From Thermostichus sp047461615 (GTDB lineage: Bacteria; Cyanobacteriota; Cyanobacteriia; Thermostichales; Thermostichaceae): a stretch of 64,000 nucleotides of DNA. The DNA lies in assembly GCF_047461615.1 (NCBI RefSeq), contig NZ_JANSHI010000010.1, forward strand, positions 1 through 64,000, read 5' to 3'. A program made the translations under genes and the position numbers. Under the pieces are notes generated by a model, which ran no database searches, had not been told where the DNA came from, and saw nothing but the letters and a program-made list of their open reading frames with translations. Positions 1 to 8,519 of this stretch are shown one piece after another. The number at the start of each line of letters is the position of its first letter. The stretch's first letter is position 1.

Positions 1-863
1 TGGGCAGCAGCGTGAATGGGAATGCAGCGGGGATCCTCGCTTACCCTCTTAGCCAGCTCCCTGTAGCGCTCAGGATGAGCTTCTATGCTGTAAATACGAG
101 CAGATTTGGGAAGGGCATATCGCAAAACAGCCGTAGATCCCTCGCCACTACTTGCTCCTATCTCGACTACCACTTGCAGAGAAGAATCCCTGCAGATTTC
201 TGCAAGAGCTGTCCCGAAAGGTTCATCCAGTCGAATCTCTGGTGGGATGTACCACTCTGGCTGAGCAGAGTCATTTTTTCGTTGTTGACCGACCCAATGA
301 CTATAAGCAACAGCAGCTTCTCGATGGTAGAAATGATAGAGGGAACTAACTTGAGATGAAAAGGCATCAGGTTCGTCTTGAAAGAGGTCATAAAGGTATC
401 GAGTAATCTGGAATAGCCACAGGCGCGCCACCTCCTCTCCCATTTGAGGATTGTAAAGAGAGTTGACAAAAGTATCCGGTGGCCAATCTGCTAGGATTTG
501 TTTTAACACCAGCCACACAGAATCCTCTTCCCCAGCTTTGGCGAAGTAGTCAAGGCTGTGTCCCAGGAGCTGGAGTCGCTGGTAGTCGCGTGCGGGCAGC
601 TTCAAGGCTTCCTGCCGCATGCGTTCTGCAACAGGCTGATAGACAATCGAAAGAACCTGCAAAAATCGCCTTGCCTGTGGCCACAGCAATCCTTCCGGAG
701 ATCCACCCCCATACCTTTCCGCAAACTCAGGGGCAATGGATAGAGCAATGGTCTCCAGGAGAATTGAAGGGATACCTTCTTGCTCAGCTTGGGCAAAAAA
801 GTCAGAGTAAGATCCTTGCCAAAATAAAGCTCCTAACTGCTCGAAGTTCTTGGCTTGTGTCAC
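1..863 (-). CDS. class I SAM-dependent methyltransferase, 3' end cut by window edge
   Basis: The minus strand is open from a GTG at 863 (GAGG about 8 bases upstream) to the left edge, giving 287 codons without the C-terminus. The first ~210 residues are a helical region I cannot assign. After that comes a Rossmann-type motif I, VVVEIGASSGEGST, followed by IYSIEAHPERYREL, where the acidic residue after the second strand would bind SAM ribose. This is the usual arrangement of a class I methyltransferase of the FkbM/Methyltransf_24 kind. The substrate cannot be read from the sequence. The surface-sugar island at 38-47 kb carries similar domains, so a role in glycan or surface modification is possible. 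An in-frame TAG lies shortly upstream of the chosen GTG, so the start cannot lie much further out. Confidence 0.75.
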   Translation of the reverse strand, partial: MTQAKNFEQLGALFWQGSYSDFFAQAEQEGIPSILLETIALSIAPEFAERYGGGSPEGLLWPQARRFLQVLSIVYQPVAERMRQEALKLPARDYQRLQLLGHSLDYFAKAGEEDSVWLVLKQILADWPPDTFVNSLYNPQMGEEVARLWLFQITRYLYDLFQDEPDAFSSQVSSLYHFYHREAAVAYSHWVGQQRKNDSAQPEWYIPPEIRLDEPFGTALAEICRDSSLQVVVEIGASSGEGSTAVLRYALPKSARIYSIEAHPERYRELAKRVSEDPRCIPIHAAA

Positions 864-1413
864 AGCTAGTAACCTCTAGTGCTCTTCCCTACCGGCGGAG
901 AAAGTGACTCTGCCCAAGCATAGCAAGGGTTTCAACTTTTGGAAAAGGGAGGACTCCTAGGGAAGGTAGAACTACCTCTTCGGATACTCACTATTCCAAT
1001 CTCGTCGGTAGCGCACGGGGCAAGTATTCCATGCGCTTCGGTTTGCTAAGGCTAAAGGGAAGATGGTGCTAGGCGCAACTTCTACTTAAGAACTTGGCTT
1101 CGTGGGCCTCTGCCCAAGTGCTGCGATTGGCTACAACCACTAGCTGCCTAAGTAGCTATCACGCAGCCTCAGCTTCGTCTCCAGTTTCGTCCCCAAACTC
1201 TCCCCCTCTCTTGATTGTGGTTGGAAGCTCTTGGCTTCTGGGATCCTGTCAGCTCAGGCTTCCTGACGATGTTCTGCCAGAGACAGCGCTGGTTCCTCCG
1301 TCGGCGCCCCTGGCGCTGGCCTTTTCCACCAAACCGGAAGAGGCGAAGGAGCTGCAAGCCTGGGCTGGGGATCGGCTGGTTCAGGAGGCGGGAGCGCAAG
1401 TAATGGAAGCGGA
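864..1413. other. intergenic stretch with one doubtful ORF
   Basis: No convincing gene is seen. A plus-strand frame opens at a TTG (1094) and runs to 1435, giving 113 residues. Its second half (LPDDVLPETALVPP onward) reads like protein, but its first half is low-complexity Ser/Pro, there is no ribosome binding site, and its tail overlaps the response-regulator gene by 22 bases. I do not call it a gene. The stretch also separates two minus-strand transcription units, so a promoter for the methyltransferase gene probably lies in its left part. Confidence 0.4.
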
Positions 1414-2154
1414 CTACAACCGGATCAGGCCGTAGGTGAGGGCGTAGCGCACCAGCTCCGTGCGGCTGCTGGTGCCCGTCTTGTTCAAGAGGCGGGTGAC
1501 GTATTTTTCCACATTGCGCACGCTGGTCTGCAGTTGCTTGGCGATCTCCTTGTTCATCAACCCCTCCGCCACCTTCTCCAACACCTGCTGTTCTCGTGGC
1601 GTCAGCTCTACCTTGATGGGTGGAGGCAAGGGGGTAGGGGCAGAGGGCTGTGGAGGAGGAGCGGCAGCCAGGGTACGCTCCGACAACAGGGCGCGAATCG
1701 AGGCCAGCTCGCGGGCCACCACTTCCGAGGGGCTAGCCGCGCGGGAGCGCTCAATGAGATTGGAGACAATGGCCACCAGCTCTTCTGGATCGAAGGGCTT
1801 GGGCAAGTAGGCATCGACGCCGGCCCGGTAGCCCTGGATGCGGTCGGTGGTCATCCCTTTGGCGGTGAGGAATACCACCGGCAGATGGCTGTAGGGCTCG
1901 AGTTTTCGCAATTGCGCCAAAAATTGGTAGCCATCCATGCCCGGCATCATGATGTCAGAGATGATTAGCTGGGGCTGGGCCGTGCTGAGCAGTTGCAGAG
2001 CCTGTTGGGCGTTGGCAGCCGGGATCACCTCGAAGCCGCTGTCCTCGAGGTAGGCTTGCACCGCTTCCCGCAGGCCCGGCTCGTCATCCACCAGCAGGAT
2101 GCGGGCCGATTTGCCGGTGGCGGTTTCGGGTTTGGCGTGGTCAGAAGGGGCCAT
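1414..2154 (-). CDS. NarL/LuxR-type response regulator (Rre1/Ycf29-like)
   Basis: This is a 246-aa two-component regulator. Residues ~17-135 form a receiver with the acidic pair in LLVDDE, the phospho-acceptor Asp in IISDIMMPGMDG, the Thr in FLTAKG and the Lys in PKPF. A Pro-rich linker (~160-180) leads to a LuxR/GerE helix-turn-helix (LTPREQQVLEKVAEGLMNKEIA, with SVRNVEKYVTRLLNKTG as the recognition part). The C-terminal half resembles cyanobacterial Rre1 and plastid Ycf29, a stress/redox regulator linked to Hik2/Hik34; that ortholog call is tentative. AGGAG lies about 9 bases before the ATG. It is the last gene of a kinase-kinase-regulator set, 46 bp after the second kinase, so those kinases are its likely partners. 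Confidence 0.85.
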   Translation of the reverse strand: MAPSDHAKPETATGKSARILLVDDEPGLREAVQAYLEDSGFEVIPAANAQQALQLLSTAQPQLIISDIMMPGMDGYQFLAQLRKLEPYSHLPVVFLTAKGMTTDRIQGYRAGVDAYLPKPFDPEELVAIVSNLIERSRAASPSEVVARELASIRALLSERTLAAAPPPQPSAPTPLPPPIKVELTPREQQVLEKVAEGLMNKEIAKQLQTSVRNVEKYVTRLLNKTGTSSRTELVRYALTYGLIRL

Positions 2155-2200
2155 TGTACAACTCCTGGCTAGCTTTCAAGGTTTTGCAGAGGTTTAACCT

Positions 2201-2974
2201 CTAGGAGGCTTGGGGCAAGCGGAGGCGGAAGCAGGAGCCCTGGGGGGAACTTTCCACCTGGAGATCTCCTCCCATTTGGGTGGCCAAGTCGCGGCTGATG
2301 GCCAACCCCAGGCCCTGCCCGGGCTTGGTGAGATCGGCGCGAAAAAACGGATCGAAGATCCGCTCCAGGTTTTCGGGATGGATGCCGGGGCCGCTGTCAC
2401 AGACGGCAATCCACACCTCCTGCCGAGCAGGTTCGTTGGCCTCTTCTTCTGCAGGCCTAACCTCCACCCTAAGCTGGATGGTGCCTGGCGGAGGGGTATA
2501 TTTGCAGGCGTTGTCGATGAGGTTGTCCAACACCTGGCGCAGAGCCCGGGGATCCACCTGAACTGGGGGCAGCAAGGAGGGCAAAACGGCTTGGAAGCGA
2601 TGCCCCTGGGTCTCTGCCAGGGCTTGGTAGAGAGGGATCCACTCCTGGAGCAAGTCAGTTAGGGCGAGGGGTCGGAGCTGCAGGGGGCCTGGAACTCCAT
2701 CCAGGCGCTCGAACTCGCCCAGCAAGTCTTGCAGGCGCTTACACTCTTTTTCGATACTGAGCCCAATCCAGTGGTTGCGATCTTCAGGGGGCAAGTGCTT
2801 TTGCAGCAGCTTGGCCAGCATGTTCAAGGTCGTGATTGGGTTGCGCATCTGGTGGATGAGGGTGGAAAGCTGCTGAACAGGCAGCGTGATCCTTTCCCCT
2901 GGGCTGGCAGCCCTGGCCTTGTAGGCAGGCTCAGGCTCTGGCTGGGGCTGGGCAACTTTTTTTCTTGCTGGCAT
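2201..2974 (-). CDS. sensor-less histidine kinase
   Basis: This 257-aa kinase has no membrane segment and almost no input domain. After ~45 linker residues comes the H-box (LIHQMRNPITTLNMLAKLL), followed by a complete ATPase: N-box LDNLIDNACKYTPPPG, G1 CDSGPGI, F-box IFDPFFRAD and G2 GQGLGLAI. The frame is open upstream to 3244 but that part overlaps the preceding kinase gene in another frame and looks unnatural. The ATG at 2974 has a GAGGGGGG site just upstream and is the better start. It lies 73 bp after the first kinase and 46 bp before the regulator. Since it carries the intact ATPase, it probably supplies phosphate for the set while sensing is done by its neighbour. Confidence 0.85.
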   Translation of the reverse strand: MPARKKVAQPQPEPEPAYKARAASPGERITLPVQQLSTLIHQMRNPITTLNMLAKLLQKHLPPEDRNHWIGLSIEKECKRLQDLLGEFERLDGVPGPLQLRPLALTDLLQEWIPLYQALAETQGHRFQAVLPSLLPPVQVDPRALRQVLDNLIDNACKYTPPPGTIQLRVEVRPAEEEANEPARQEVWIAVCDSGPGIHPENLERIFDPFFRADLTKPGQGLGLAISRDLATQMGGDLQVESSPQGSCFRLRLPQAS

Positions 2975-3047
2975 GGATCCCCCCTCTCGGCTCTCCTGGG
3001 GCACATAAATGGATCCTAGCCCTATCTCCTCGAGCCTGGGATCCGGA

Positions 3048-4508
3048 CTAGAGCTGGCGGGGTAAGTAGATGTTGAGAATTTCCCCTTGCCGAGCCCGGT
3101 GGCGCACAGTGAGATAGCCCCCCAAGGCCCGGAACAGGGTTTGGGCCACTGGCAGGCTGAGGCTAATGGCCCCAGTGTCTGGCTGCACCACCAGCAACTG
3201 GCCAATTGCTTGAGGGGACTTGAGTTCCAAGCTAGAGGTGTCACTCCCCTCGGGGGTGTTTACCTGAAACTGCAGCTTCACCAGCTCGCCAGCGCTGAGC
3301 AATTGGGCGCGGATGTGGCTGCCAGCGGGGGTACTGCGGGCCAGGCGGTCGATGATTCCAAATAGCACCGCTTCCAGGGCCTTGGGATCGCTGACCACAT
3401 CGGGCAGCTCGGCAGGGATCTCCAACTCCAAGCGGGATCCCCGCCGCTCTACCTGGTCTTGCCAGCGCGGCAGGTTTTGCCGCACTAGATCCACCAGCGC
3501 AATCGGCTCCAGTTGCAGTCGGCGCCCCTCCCCTTTCCCAGCAGGGGGCATCACTGTCTCAGTGGCTTGGAAAAAGAGGCTGAAGCGGTTGATTTGCTCG
3601 GTACACTCGCGGTCAATCTTTTCCACGTATTCCCGCACCCGCGGTGGCAGGTCCTGCCGCTTCAGGATGAGACTGGCCAGGGTGCGGATGGTGCTGAGGG
3701 GAGTCTGGATCTCGTGGATGAGAGCTCGCAATAGCTCCGCCTCCGAGAGGCTGCTCTGGGAGCTTGGCGCAGCAGGGGTGCGGGTGTTTTCTGCCACAGC
3801 GGAAGGGGGCTTCTGCGACTTTTCTCTGGGTCGGGCTGCCCGGCTTTCCCCTTCGGTTCTGGCGGGAGGCAGGCGGGCAGGCGGGGATCCCGCCTCAGCG
3901 AGTGAACCCAGCAAGAGGAAGCTGCTAAAGCGAGCCAGCACCCGCCCAGGAGGCTTGGTCAGGGGGTAGTGGAGAGCCAGCTCCCGCCAAGCGGCTAGCT
4001 GCTCGGGTTTGCTCTGCTGCACCCGTTCCTCCAAGTTCTGCCAGGCCCGCCGCACCACTTCCGGCTCGAAAGAGAGCATCATTCCCCTTTGGCGGGTGTG
4101 GGGGTGGTACCCCTGGACGGCTATCACGGCAAAAGCAGGCGTAAGTAGCAGCAGAAATGGCTCCTCCACCAGCGGATCCTGGGGCAAGAGAGGGATCACG
4201 GTGTGGCCAGGAGCTGGGATAGACTCCGGCGGCCAATTCGGCGTAAACAGCCAGGGGGTCTCCCGCGCAAGCTCTCCGGGGCGGCATGGCAACGCCTCTA
4301 GGGAGGGCGGATCCCCTATCATCCAAAAAGGCCACCAGGGTACCGGCCCGCCGATAACCACGCCAAATTGACCCACCTCCTGCCATAGCCGCAGCAACGC
4401 AGCCACTGCCTGCTGCCAGACGCGCCCCCCTGCCCCCGGCAACCATTCTGGCAGGGGCAGCTCAGCCCAGAGGGCCTCCAGCAGGGACAGAAATCGGCGG
4501 CTGTTCAC
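3048..4508 (-). CDS. histidine kinase-like protein with degenerate ATPase domain
   Basis: A 486-aa protein. Residues ~1-190 are a soluble sensory-like region I cannot assign (a GAF/DICT-type fold is possible). An Ala/Pro-rich linker leads to a good H-box (ALIHEIQTPLSTIRTL). The following ATPase-like region is degenerate: where the N-box should be it reads LFGIIDRLARSTPAG, without the usual Asn residues, and no DxGxG G1 box is visible, although the end (FRALGGYLTVRHRARQGEILNIYLP) keeps the fold's tail. It may bind signal and be phosphorylated by the downstream kinase rather than phosphorylating itself. Of two GTG candidates (4526 and 4508) the inner one has AGAGG at proper distance. It is the first gene of the three-gene set. 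Confidence 0.75.
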   Translation of the reverse strand: MNSRRFLSLLEALWAELPLPEWLPGAGGRVWQQAVAALLRLWQEVGQFGVVIGGPVPWWPFWMIGDPPSLEALPCRPGELARETPWLFTPNWPPESIPAPGHTVIPLLPQDPLVEEPFLLLLTPAFAVIAVQGYHPHTRQRGMMLSFEPEVVRRAWQNLEERVQQSKPEQLAAWRELALHYPLTKPPGRVLARFSSFLLLGSLAEAGSPPARLPPARTEGESRAARPREKSQKPPSAVAENTRTPAAPSSQSSLSEAELLRALIHEIQTPLSTIRTLASLILKRQDLPPRVREYVEKIDRECTEQINRFSLFFQATETVMPPAGKGEGRRLQLEPIALVDLVRQNLPRWQDQVERRGSRLELEIPAELPDVVSDPKALEAVLFGIIDRLARSTPAGSHIRAQLLSAGELVKLQFQVNTPEGSDTSSLELKSPQAIGQLLVVQPDTGAISLSLPVAQTLFRALGGYLTVRHRARQGEILNIYLPRQL

Positions 4509-4604
4509 GGATCCCTCTGCTCCCACCCCTCCCCTGGTAGAGTAGCGGTTGCCATGCCCCTCAGACAGCGGAAAACCTCACCTTTAGCGGGGTGGATCCC
4601 CGCC

Positions 4605-5591
4605 TTAGCCAGTTCGCCCATCGGGAAGCGTGGCTCCACGCAAGTTGGCCCCCTTGAGGTTGGCCGTGCTCAGATCGGCGCGCGTGAGGAGGGCGTTGCT
4701 GAGATCAGCATTTTCTAGGTTGGTGCGACCCAAGTAGGCGTCCACAAGGTTGGCAGACCGCAGATCAGCTCCAGCCAGATTGGCTCGACTCAGATCCGCC
4801 CGCGCCAGCTTGGCCGAGCACAGACAGGCAGCAGAAAGATCGGCACCCTCTAGAGTTGCTTCGCTAAGGTTGGCCTCTGCCAAGTTGGCCTGGCTAAGCT
4901 TCGCCTCCTTCAAATTGGCCTTTCCCATCTGCGCCCCTTGCAAGTTTGCGCCCAAACAGCAAACCTCCCTTAGGTCAGCGTTGCTGAGGATGGCTCCCTG
5001 CAAGCAGGCTTGGTGCAGGTTGGCCCCCTGCAAGTGCGCCCCAACTAGACTAGCCTCTTTGAGGTTGGCCCTGCTGAGATTGGCCCGCGTCAGATCTACT
5101 CCCGATAGGTTGGCCCCCCTAAGATCGGCGCGGCTGAGGTTGGCGCTACGCAACACCGCTCCTCGGCGGCTCTCGTAGCGGAGATTGGCTCCACGCAGGC
5201 AAGCCCCCTCCAGGTTGGCGCTGGTCAAGTCGGCCCAGCGGAGATCGGCATCGATGAGGTTGGCGTCAATCAACAGGGCCAGCCTCAGGTTGGCCCGGTG
5301 CAAGTCCGCCCCTTGCAAGGTGGCACCGTGCAGTTGAGCATCCCTGAGATCTGCCTCGCTCAAGTCGGCCTGGTTGAGGTTGGCTCCACTGAGGTCGGCT
5401 CCCACCAGGTTGGCTTTGCTTAGCTTGGCTCGCCCCAAGTAGGCAAAGATGAAGCTGGCTCTCTGCAGGTTGGCCTGGGAGAGGTCTATCCCAATTAAAT
5501 CGGCTCGGCTGAGGTCAAGGGCGGCCAGGTTCTCGCCTACGAAGGAAGTGCACCCCCCTCGGTACAGCCGGAGCAGATCTTTAGCATCCAT
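4605..5591 (-). CDS. pentapeptide-repeat protein
   Basis: The 328-residue product is almost wholly pentapeptide repeats of the A(D/N)LxX type (ADLSGANLNQADLSEADLRD and so on), from about residue 22 to the end. Such repeats form a right-handed quadrilateral beta-helix. A short non-repeat cap (MDAKDLLRLYRGGCTSFVGE) precedes them. There is no signal peptide, so the protein is probably cytosolic; cyanobacteria also send such proteins to the lumen or periplasm. Function is unknown. Antigyrase activity, known for MfpA/Qnr, cannot be assumed. It follows the 478-aa unknown gene by 45 bp on the same strand. The DNA shows a matching ~15-bp periodic pattern rich in ttggc, which comes from the coding repeats. 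Confidence 0.9.
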   Translation of the reverse strand: MDAKDLLRLYRGGCTSFVGENLAALDLSRADLIGIDLSQANLQRASFIFAYLGRAKLSKANLVGADLSGANLNQADLSEADLRDAQLHGATLQGADLHRANLRLALLIDANLIDADLRWADLTSANLEGACLRGANLRYESRRGAVLRSANLSRADLRGANLSGVDLTRANLSRANLKEASLVGAHLQGANLHQACLQGAILSNADLREVCCLGANLQGAQMGKANLKEAKLSQANLAEANLSEATLEGADLSAACLCSAKLARADLSRANLAGADLRSANLVDAYLGRTNLENADLSNALLTRADLSTANLKGANLRGATLPDGRTG

Positions 5592-5636
5592 AGCAGGCTG
5601 GTCCGCTCCTAGCAGCCATTTTAAGAGGCCCGACTC

Positions 5637-7073
5637 TCAGGCCAGGCCAAACAGACGGCGCTCCGCCTCCTCCATGCGCGCTAGGAAGGTGGTGAACTTG
5701 GTCGAGATAGCCTCGATTTCCTGCAAAAAGGCGCGCAAGGTCTGGTACTTGAGAACTAGGGCCTCCTCGAGAGGATGGCTCTGCAACTGCTCCTCTAAGG
5801 CTTGTCCCAACTCGCTCAGAGCATTTTCAATGGCGGCTTTGAGCGTGCCACTGCTGCGCCGTACCAAGCGCATGACCTCCTGCTGCAGGTGAGGCTTCTG
5901 CTGGGCCAGATCGCTATTGGCCAGCACCTGCCGCAGGGCCGCATAGGGATCTCCTGGCTGAGGTGGCGTCTCGACCCCTTCTTCTGTCGGCCTTAACAAG
6001 CGCCACTCGGATTGCTCCAGCTTTTCGAGGATCCCTCTAAACAAGGCGGCGGATCCCTCAAAGTCTTTGAGAAAGCCGCGCAGCACCTGGTGCTTGAGGG
6101 TGAGGTATTGGGCTGGATCCTCGTCCTGCAGGATCTCGTCCAGGGCGTTGCCCAAGTCGCTTAGGGTGTTCTCGAGGGTAACCATCAGGGATCCGGCGCT
6201 GCGCTGCAGCAGTTGGCGGCAGGGTTCTGGGAGCTCTTGGGCTGCGATGGCAAGAGGGCCAGCTAGGGAAAGTTCCGGCTCCAGCCAGCTCATGCCACTG
6301 GACTCCACCCCCCCAGCCTCACTTTCCCCTTTCAGCCAGTCGAGATCAGCAGTGGGGGTTTCGGCAGCCAGCCCCCCGCCGGCAACCGTTTCTAGGGGCA
6401 CATAAGCGTAGAGGGGCTGCAACATCTGCAGCAGGGCATTGGCTGCCTGGGCATCTTGCTCAGGTTCCTGGAGTTGCCGCACCGCCTGCTGCAGCCGCGC
6501 CTCCAGCTCCTGGGGGGAGTTGCAGGCTTCGTAGAGGGCCTTGAGCAATTCGTCGAGGCTATAGCGCCTCAGGGTCGCCAACCCTTGCCCTGTGGGCTCT
6601 AGCTTGTGGTACAGCGCTGTAAACAGAACCAGCTTGGCCCGCAACGGACTGGTCTGCTGCATCAGCCCAGCCCGCAGCTCAAACGGATCGTAGGCCTGCT
6701 TGCGCAGGTGTAGGCCGCCGTACTCCAGCGGAGGAGCCTCCCTGGCTGAGCTGCTGGGATCCCTTTGGGGTAGCTGAGAAGGCTGGTAGAGGGGCTGGAG
6801 CTTGCTCAGCAGCAGTTTGGCGACGCGGGCGTATTCGGCCTTTTTGTTAAGGCAATGGATGGCGTCGCGAAAACGCTGGCCCAGGTCCTCAAGGGTCGCA
6901 TGCTCACGGCAGAGCTGCTCCAACAGGGCCCTTAGCTCCTCCTCGCTCAGCTTGCTGGCGTCGTTGGTCCAAGTGCGGGTGCAAGTGAAGTAAACCAGCT
7001 TTTTCACCCGGTCTGCATACCCGCCCTGCTGCACCGCCTGCACAACAAGGCCAAGGGGATCCGAGAGAGCCAT
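5637..7073 (-). CDS. conserved-looking protein of unknown function with A-A-B-B internal duplications
   Basis: I do not recognise this 478-aa protein. It is soluble, largely helical, and built from two duplicated units. Residues 19-97 (DRVKKLVYFT ... KLQPLY) and 143-224 (LRAKLVLFTALY ... MLQPLY) align with each other. Residues 286-360 (RQLLQRSAGSLMVTLENTLSDLGNAL ...) and 400-475 (MRLVRRSSGTLKAAIENALSELGQAL ...) align with each other. Acidic low-complexity linkers (~98-140, 230-280, 360-385) separate them. No catalytic motif or membrane segment is seen. It sits between rsgA (127 bp upstream) and the pentapeptide gene on the same strand. Codon use is like its neighbours, so there is no sign of recent transfer. 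Confidence 0.8.
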   Translation of the reverse strand: MALSDPLGLVVQAVQQGGYADRVKKLVYFTCTRTWTNDASKLSEEELRALLEQLCREHATLEDLGQRFRDAIHCLNKKAEYARVAKLLLSKLQPLYQPSQLPQRDPSSSAREAPPLEYGGLHLRKQAYDPFELRAGLMQQTSPLRAKLVLFTALYHKLEPTGQGLATLRRYSLDELLKALYEACNSPQELEARLQQAVRQLQEPEQDAQAANALLQMLQPLYAYVPLETVAGGGLAAETPTADLDWLKGESEAGGVESSGMSWLEPELSLAGPLAIAAQELPEPCRQLLQRSAGSLMVTLENTLSDLGNALDEILQDEDPAQYLTLKHQVLRGFLKDFEGSAALFRGILEKLEQSEWRLLRPTEEGVETPPQPGDPYAALRQVLANSDLAQQKPHLQQEVMRLVRRSSGTLKAAIENALSELGQALEEQLQSHPLEEALVLKYQTLRAFLQEIEAISTKFTTFLARMEEAERRLFGLA

Positions 7074-7200
7074 AAGAGCTGCTACGCGAGAGCTTTAGGC
7101 TTAGGCTGTTTCTGGAGGAGCATGGCCCAAGAGGTACCACCATCATCACATCATGAAGCAAGCGGCGGAGACAATAACCTTGGCTGCGGCAGAGGCTGCC

Positions 7201-8259
7201 TCAATCCTCCTGCCAGTCGAGTTCGGGATTGGTTAGGACCTGACGGCTCTGCTTGCGGCAGGAAAAGTGATGTCTTTCCCCGCTTAGCTTGAAACTTGCC
7301 GCTTGCGCTTCCTGGAGTTCGTGTAAAAGCTGCAGGTAGAACGCTCGCCGCTCCCAGTCTAGCTCCCGCAGCCCACAACCCGGCTCCCGATCGTGCAGGC
7401 AATCGCGAAACTGGCAGGTGCCCAGTCGCTCCCGCACCTCCGGAAAGCAGTGGATTAGCTGCTGAGGCGAAACCGGCGGGATCCCTTCGCCAGCATTGAA
7501 CCCCGGCGAATCGGCAATCCAACCGCCTTCTGGCAGAGGGAACAGCTCCACGTGGCGGGTGGTGTGCCGCCCCTGGCGCAGCTTCTCTGACACCGCTTGG
7601 GTGGCCAGCTGAACACCTGGCAGCAGCCGGTTGAGCAAGCTGGACTTGCCTACCCCCGAGGGGCCGGCTACCACGGAGATCTGATCCCGACAACGACGGC
7701 GGAGCTCGGGGATCCCGGCCTCAGTCAGGGCACTGACCAACAGGGGCTCATACCCCCACCGCTGCGAACGCTGCCGCCACTCCTCGGCTACCGCCGCTTC
7801 GACACAGTCACACTTGTTGAACACCACCTGAATCCGCAGGTGGCTGGCCTCTGCTTGCACCAGCAGACGGCTGAGGGCGTCGGGGTCAGGCTCCGGATCC
7901 GCCAGAGCCACCACCACCAGGACCTGGGTCACGTTGGCAATGGCCGGCCGCGACAGCTGAGTTCGCCGCGGCAGAATGGCCTCAATCGCCCCCCGCTCTG
8001 GCCAAAGAGGAGCAGCTGCTGGGGGCAGGCTAACCTCCACCCAGTCTCCCACCATCACCTGCTGTCTCCCTTTTTTGAGCTTGGCCCGCGCTGTGCAGAG
8101 GAGCTCTGCCGGCAGCGGCTTTTGGGCGGGGAAATGCCCCTCGATCTCGGGAAAGAGGGCAGCCAGCTCGGGATCGATGCGCACGCGATAAAAGTTGGCC
8201 TGGGCAGCTCGCACCCAGCCGGTGCAAGTGGATCCCTGCCCCTCCCTCCGGTGGCTCAT
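7201..8259 (-). CDS. rsgA: ribosome small-subunit biogenesis GTPase RsgA
   Basis: 352 aa, of usual length. RsgA is a circularly permuted GTPase that checks late 30S assembly. An N-terminal OB-fold region (~10-110) is followed by G4 (VVFNKCD, ~147), G1/P-loop (GPSGVGKSSLLN, ~200), the switch region (GRHTTRH) and G3 (DSPGF, ~250). The C-terminal zinc finger carries C, C, H and C in CFPEVRERLGTCQFRDCLHDREPGC. All catalytic boxes are intact. Its ATG overlaps the end of the TusA-like gene by 4 bp (ATGA), implying translational coupling in the grpE-dnaK-dnaJ-tusA-rsgA string, so it is probably transcribed with the chaperones. Confidence 0.95.
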   Translation of the reverse strand: MSHRREGQGSTCTGWVRAAQANFYRVRIDPELAALFPEIEGHFPAQKPLPAELLCTARAKLKKGRQQVMVGDWVEVSLPPAAAPLWPERGAIEAILPRRTQLSRPAIANVTQVLVVVALADPEPDPDALSRLLVQAEASHLRIQVVFNKCDCVEAAVAEEWRQRSQRWGYEPLLVSALTEAGIPELRRRCRDQISVVAGPSGVGKSSLLNRLLPGVQLATQAVSEKLRQGRHTTRHVELFPLPEGGWIADSPGFNAGEGIPPVSPQQLIHCFPEVRERLGTCQFRDCLHDREPGCGLRELDWERRAFYLQLLHELQEAQAASFKLSGERHHFSCRKQSRQVLTNPELDWQED

Positions 8260-8519
8260 GCCAAGTTCCCACGGCGTACCCAGAGGATGTAATATCCCTC
8301 GGGCGCCGCTTGTTGCCCTTCAATGGAATGGCCCGCCATCGTCAAGCTCTTGGGCACCTGCTCCAGGGGCTCCCCTGCATCCAGCCACAGCTCCAGCAGC
8401 TCCCCTGGGGCCATGCGTTCTAGGCGCAACTTAGCGCGCACGTAGTTGAGCGGACAGGGGATCCCGCGCTGATCCAGAACCAGCTTTACGTCTTGGGGGG
8501 GAACTGCCTCTGCCATCAT
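8256..8519 (-). CDS. TusA-like sulfurtransferase family protein
   Basis: An 87-aa SirA/TusA-fold protein. The family signature is RGIPCPLNYVRAK (residues ~18-30). The Cys of CPxx is the persulfide carrier in TusA, but here the usual CPxP reads CPLN. The rest (LERMAPGELLELWLDAG, then SLTMAGHSI) matches the two-layer fold. It may relay sulfur for tRNA thiolation or another pathway; the exact partner is not evident. It overlaps dnaJ by 4 bp upstream and rsgA by 4 bp downstream, so all three are probably translated in a coupled way. Confidence 0.85.
   Translation of the reverse strand: MMAEAVPPQDVKLVLDQRGIPCPLNYVRAKLRLERMAPGELLELWLDAGEPLEQVPKSLTMAGHSIEGQQAAPEGYYILWVRRGNLA

Noticed and set aside
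1094..1435. 113-residue plus-strand ORF
   Set aside because: No ribosome binding site, low-complexity first half and overlap with the regulator gene; kept only as a doubtful note.
4605..5591. Repeat array that looks like a CRISPR or satellite
   Set aside because: The ~15-bp periodic pattern is the DNA of the pentapeptide repeats in one open frame; no spacers. No CRISPR array was seen anywhere in the window.
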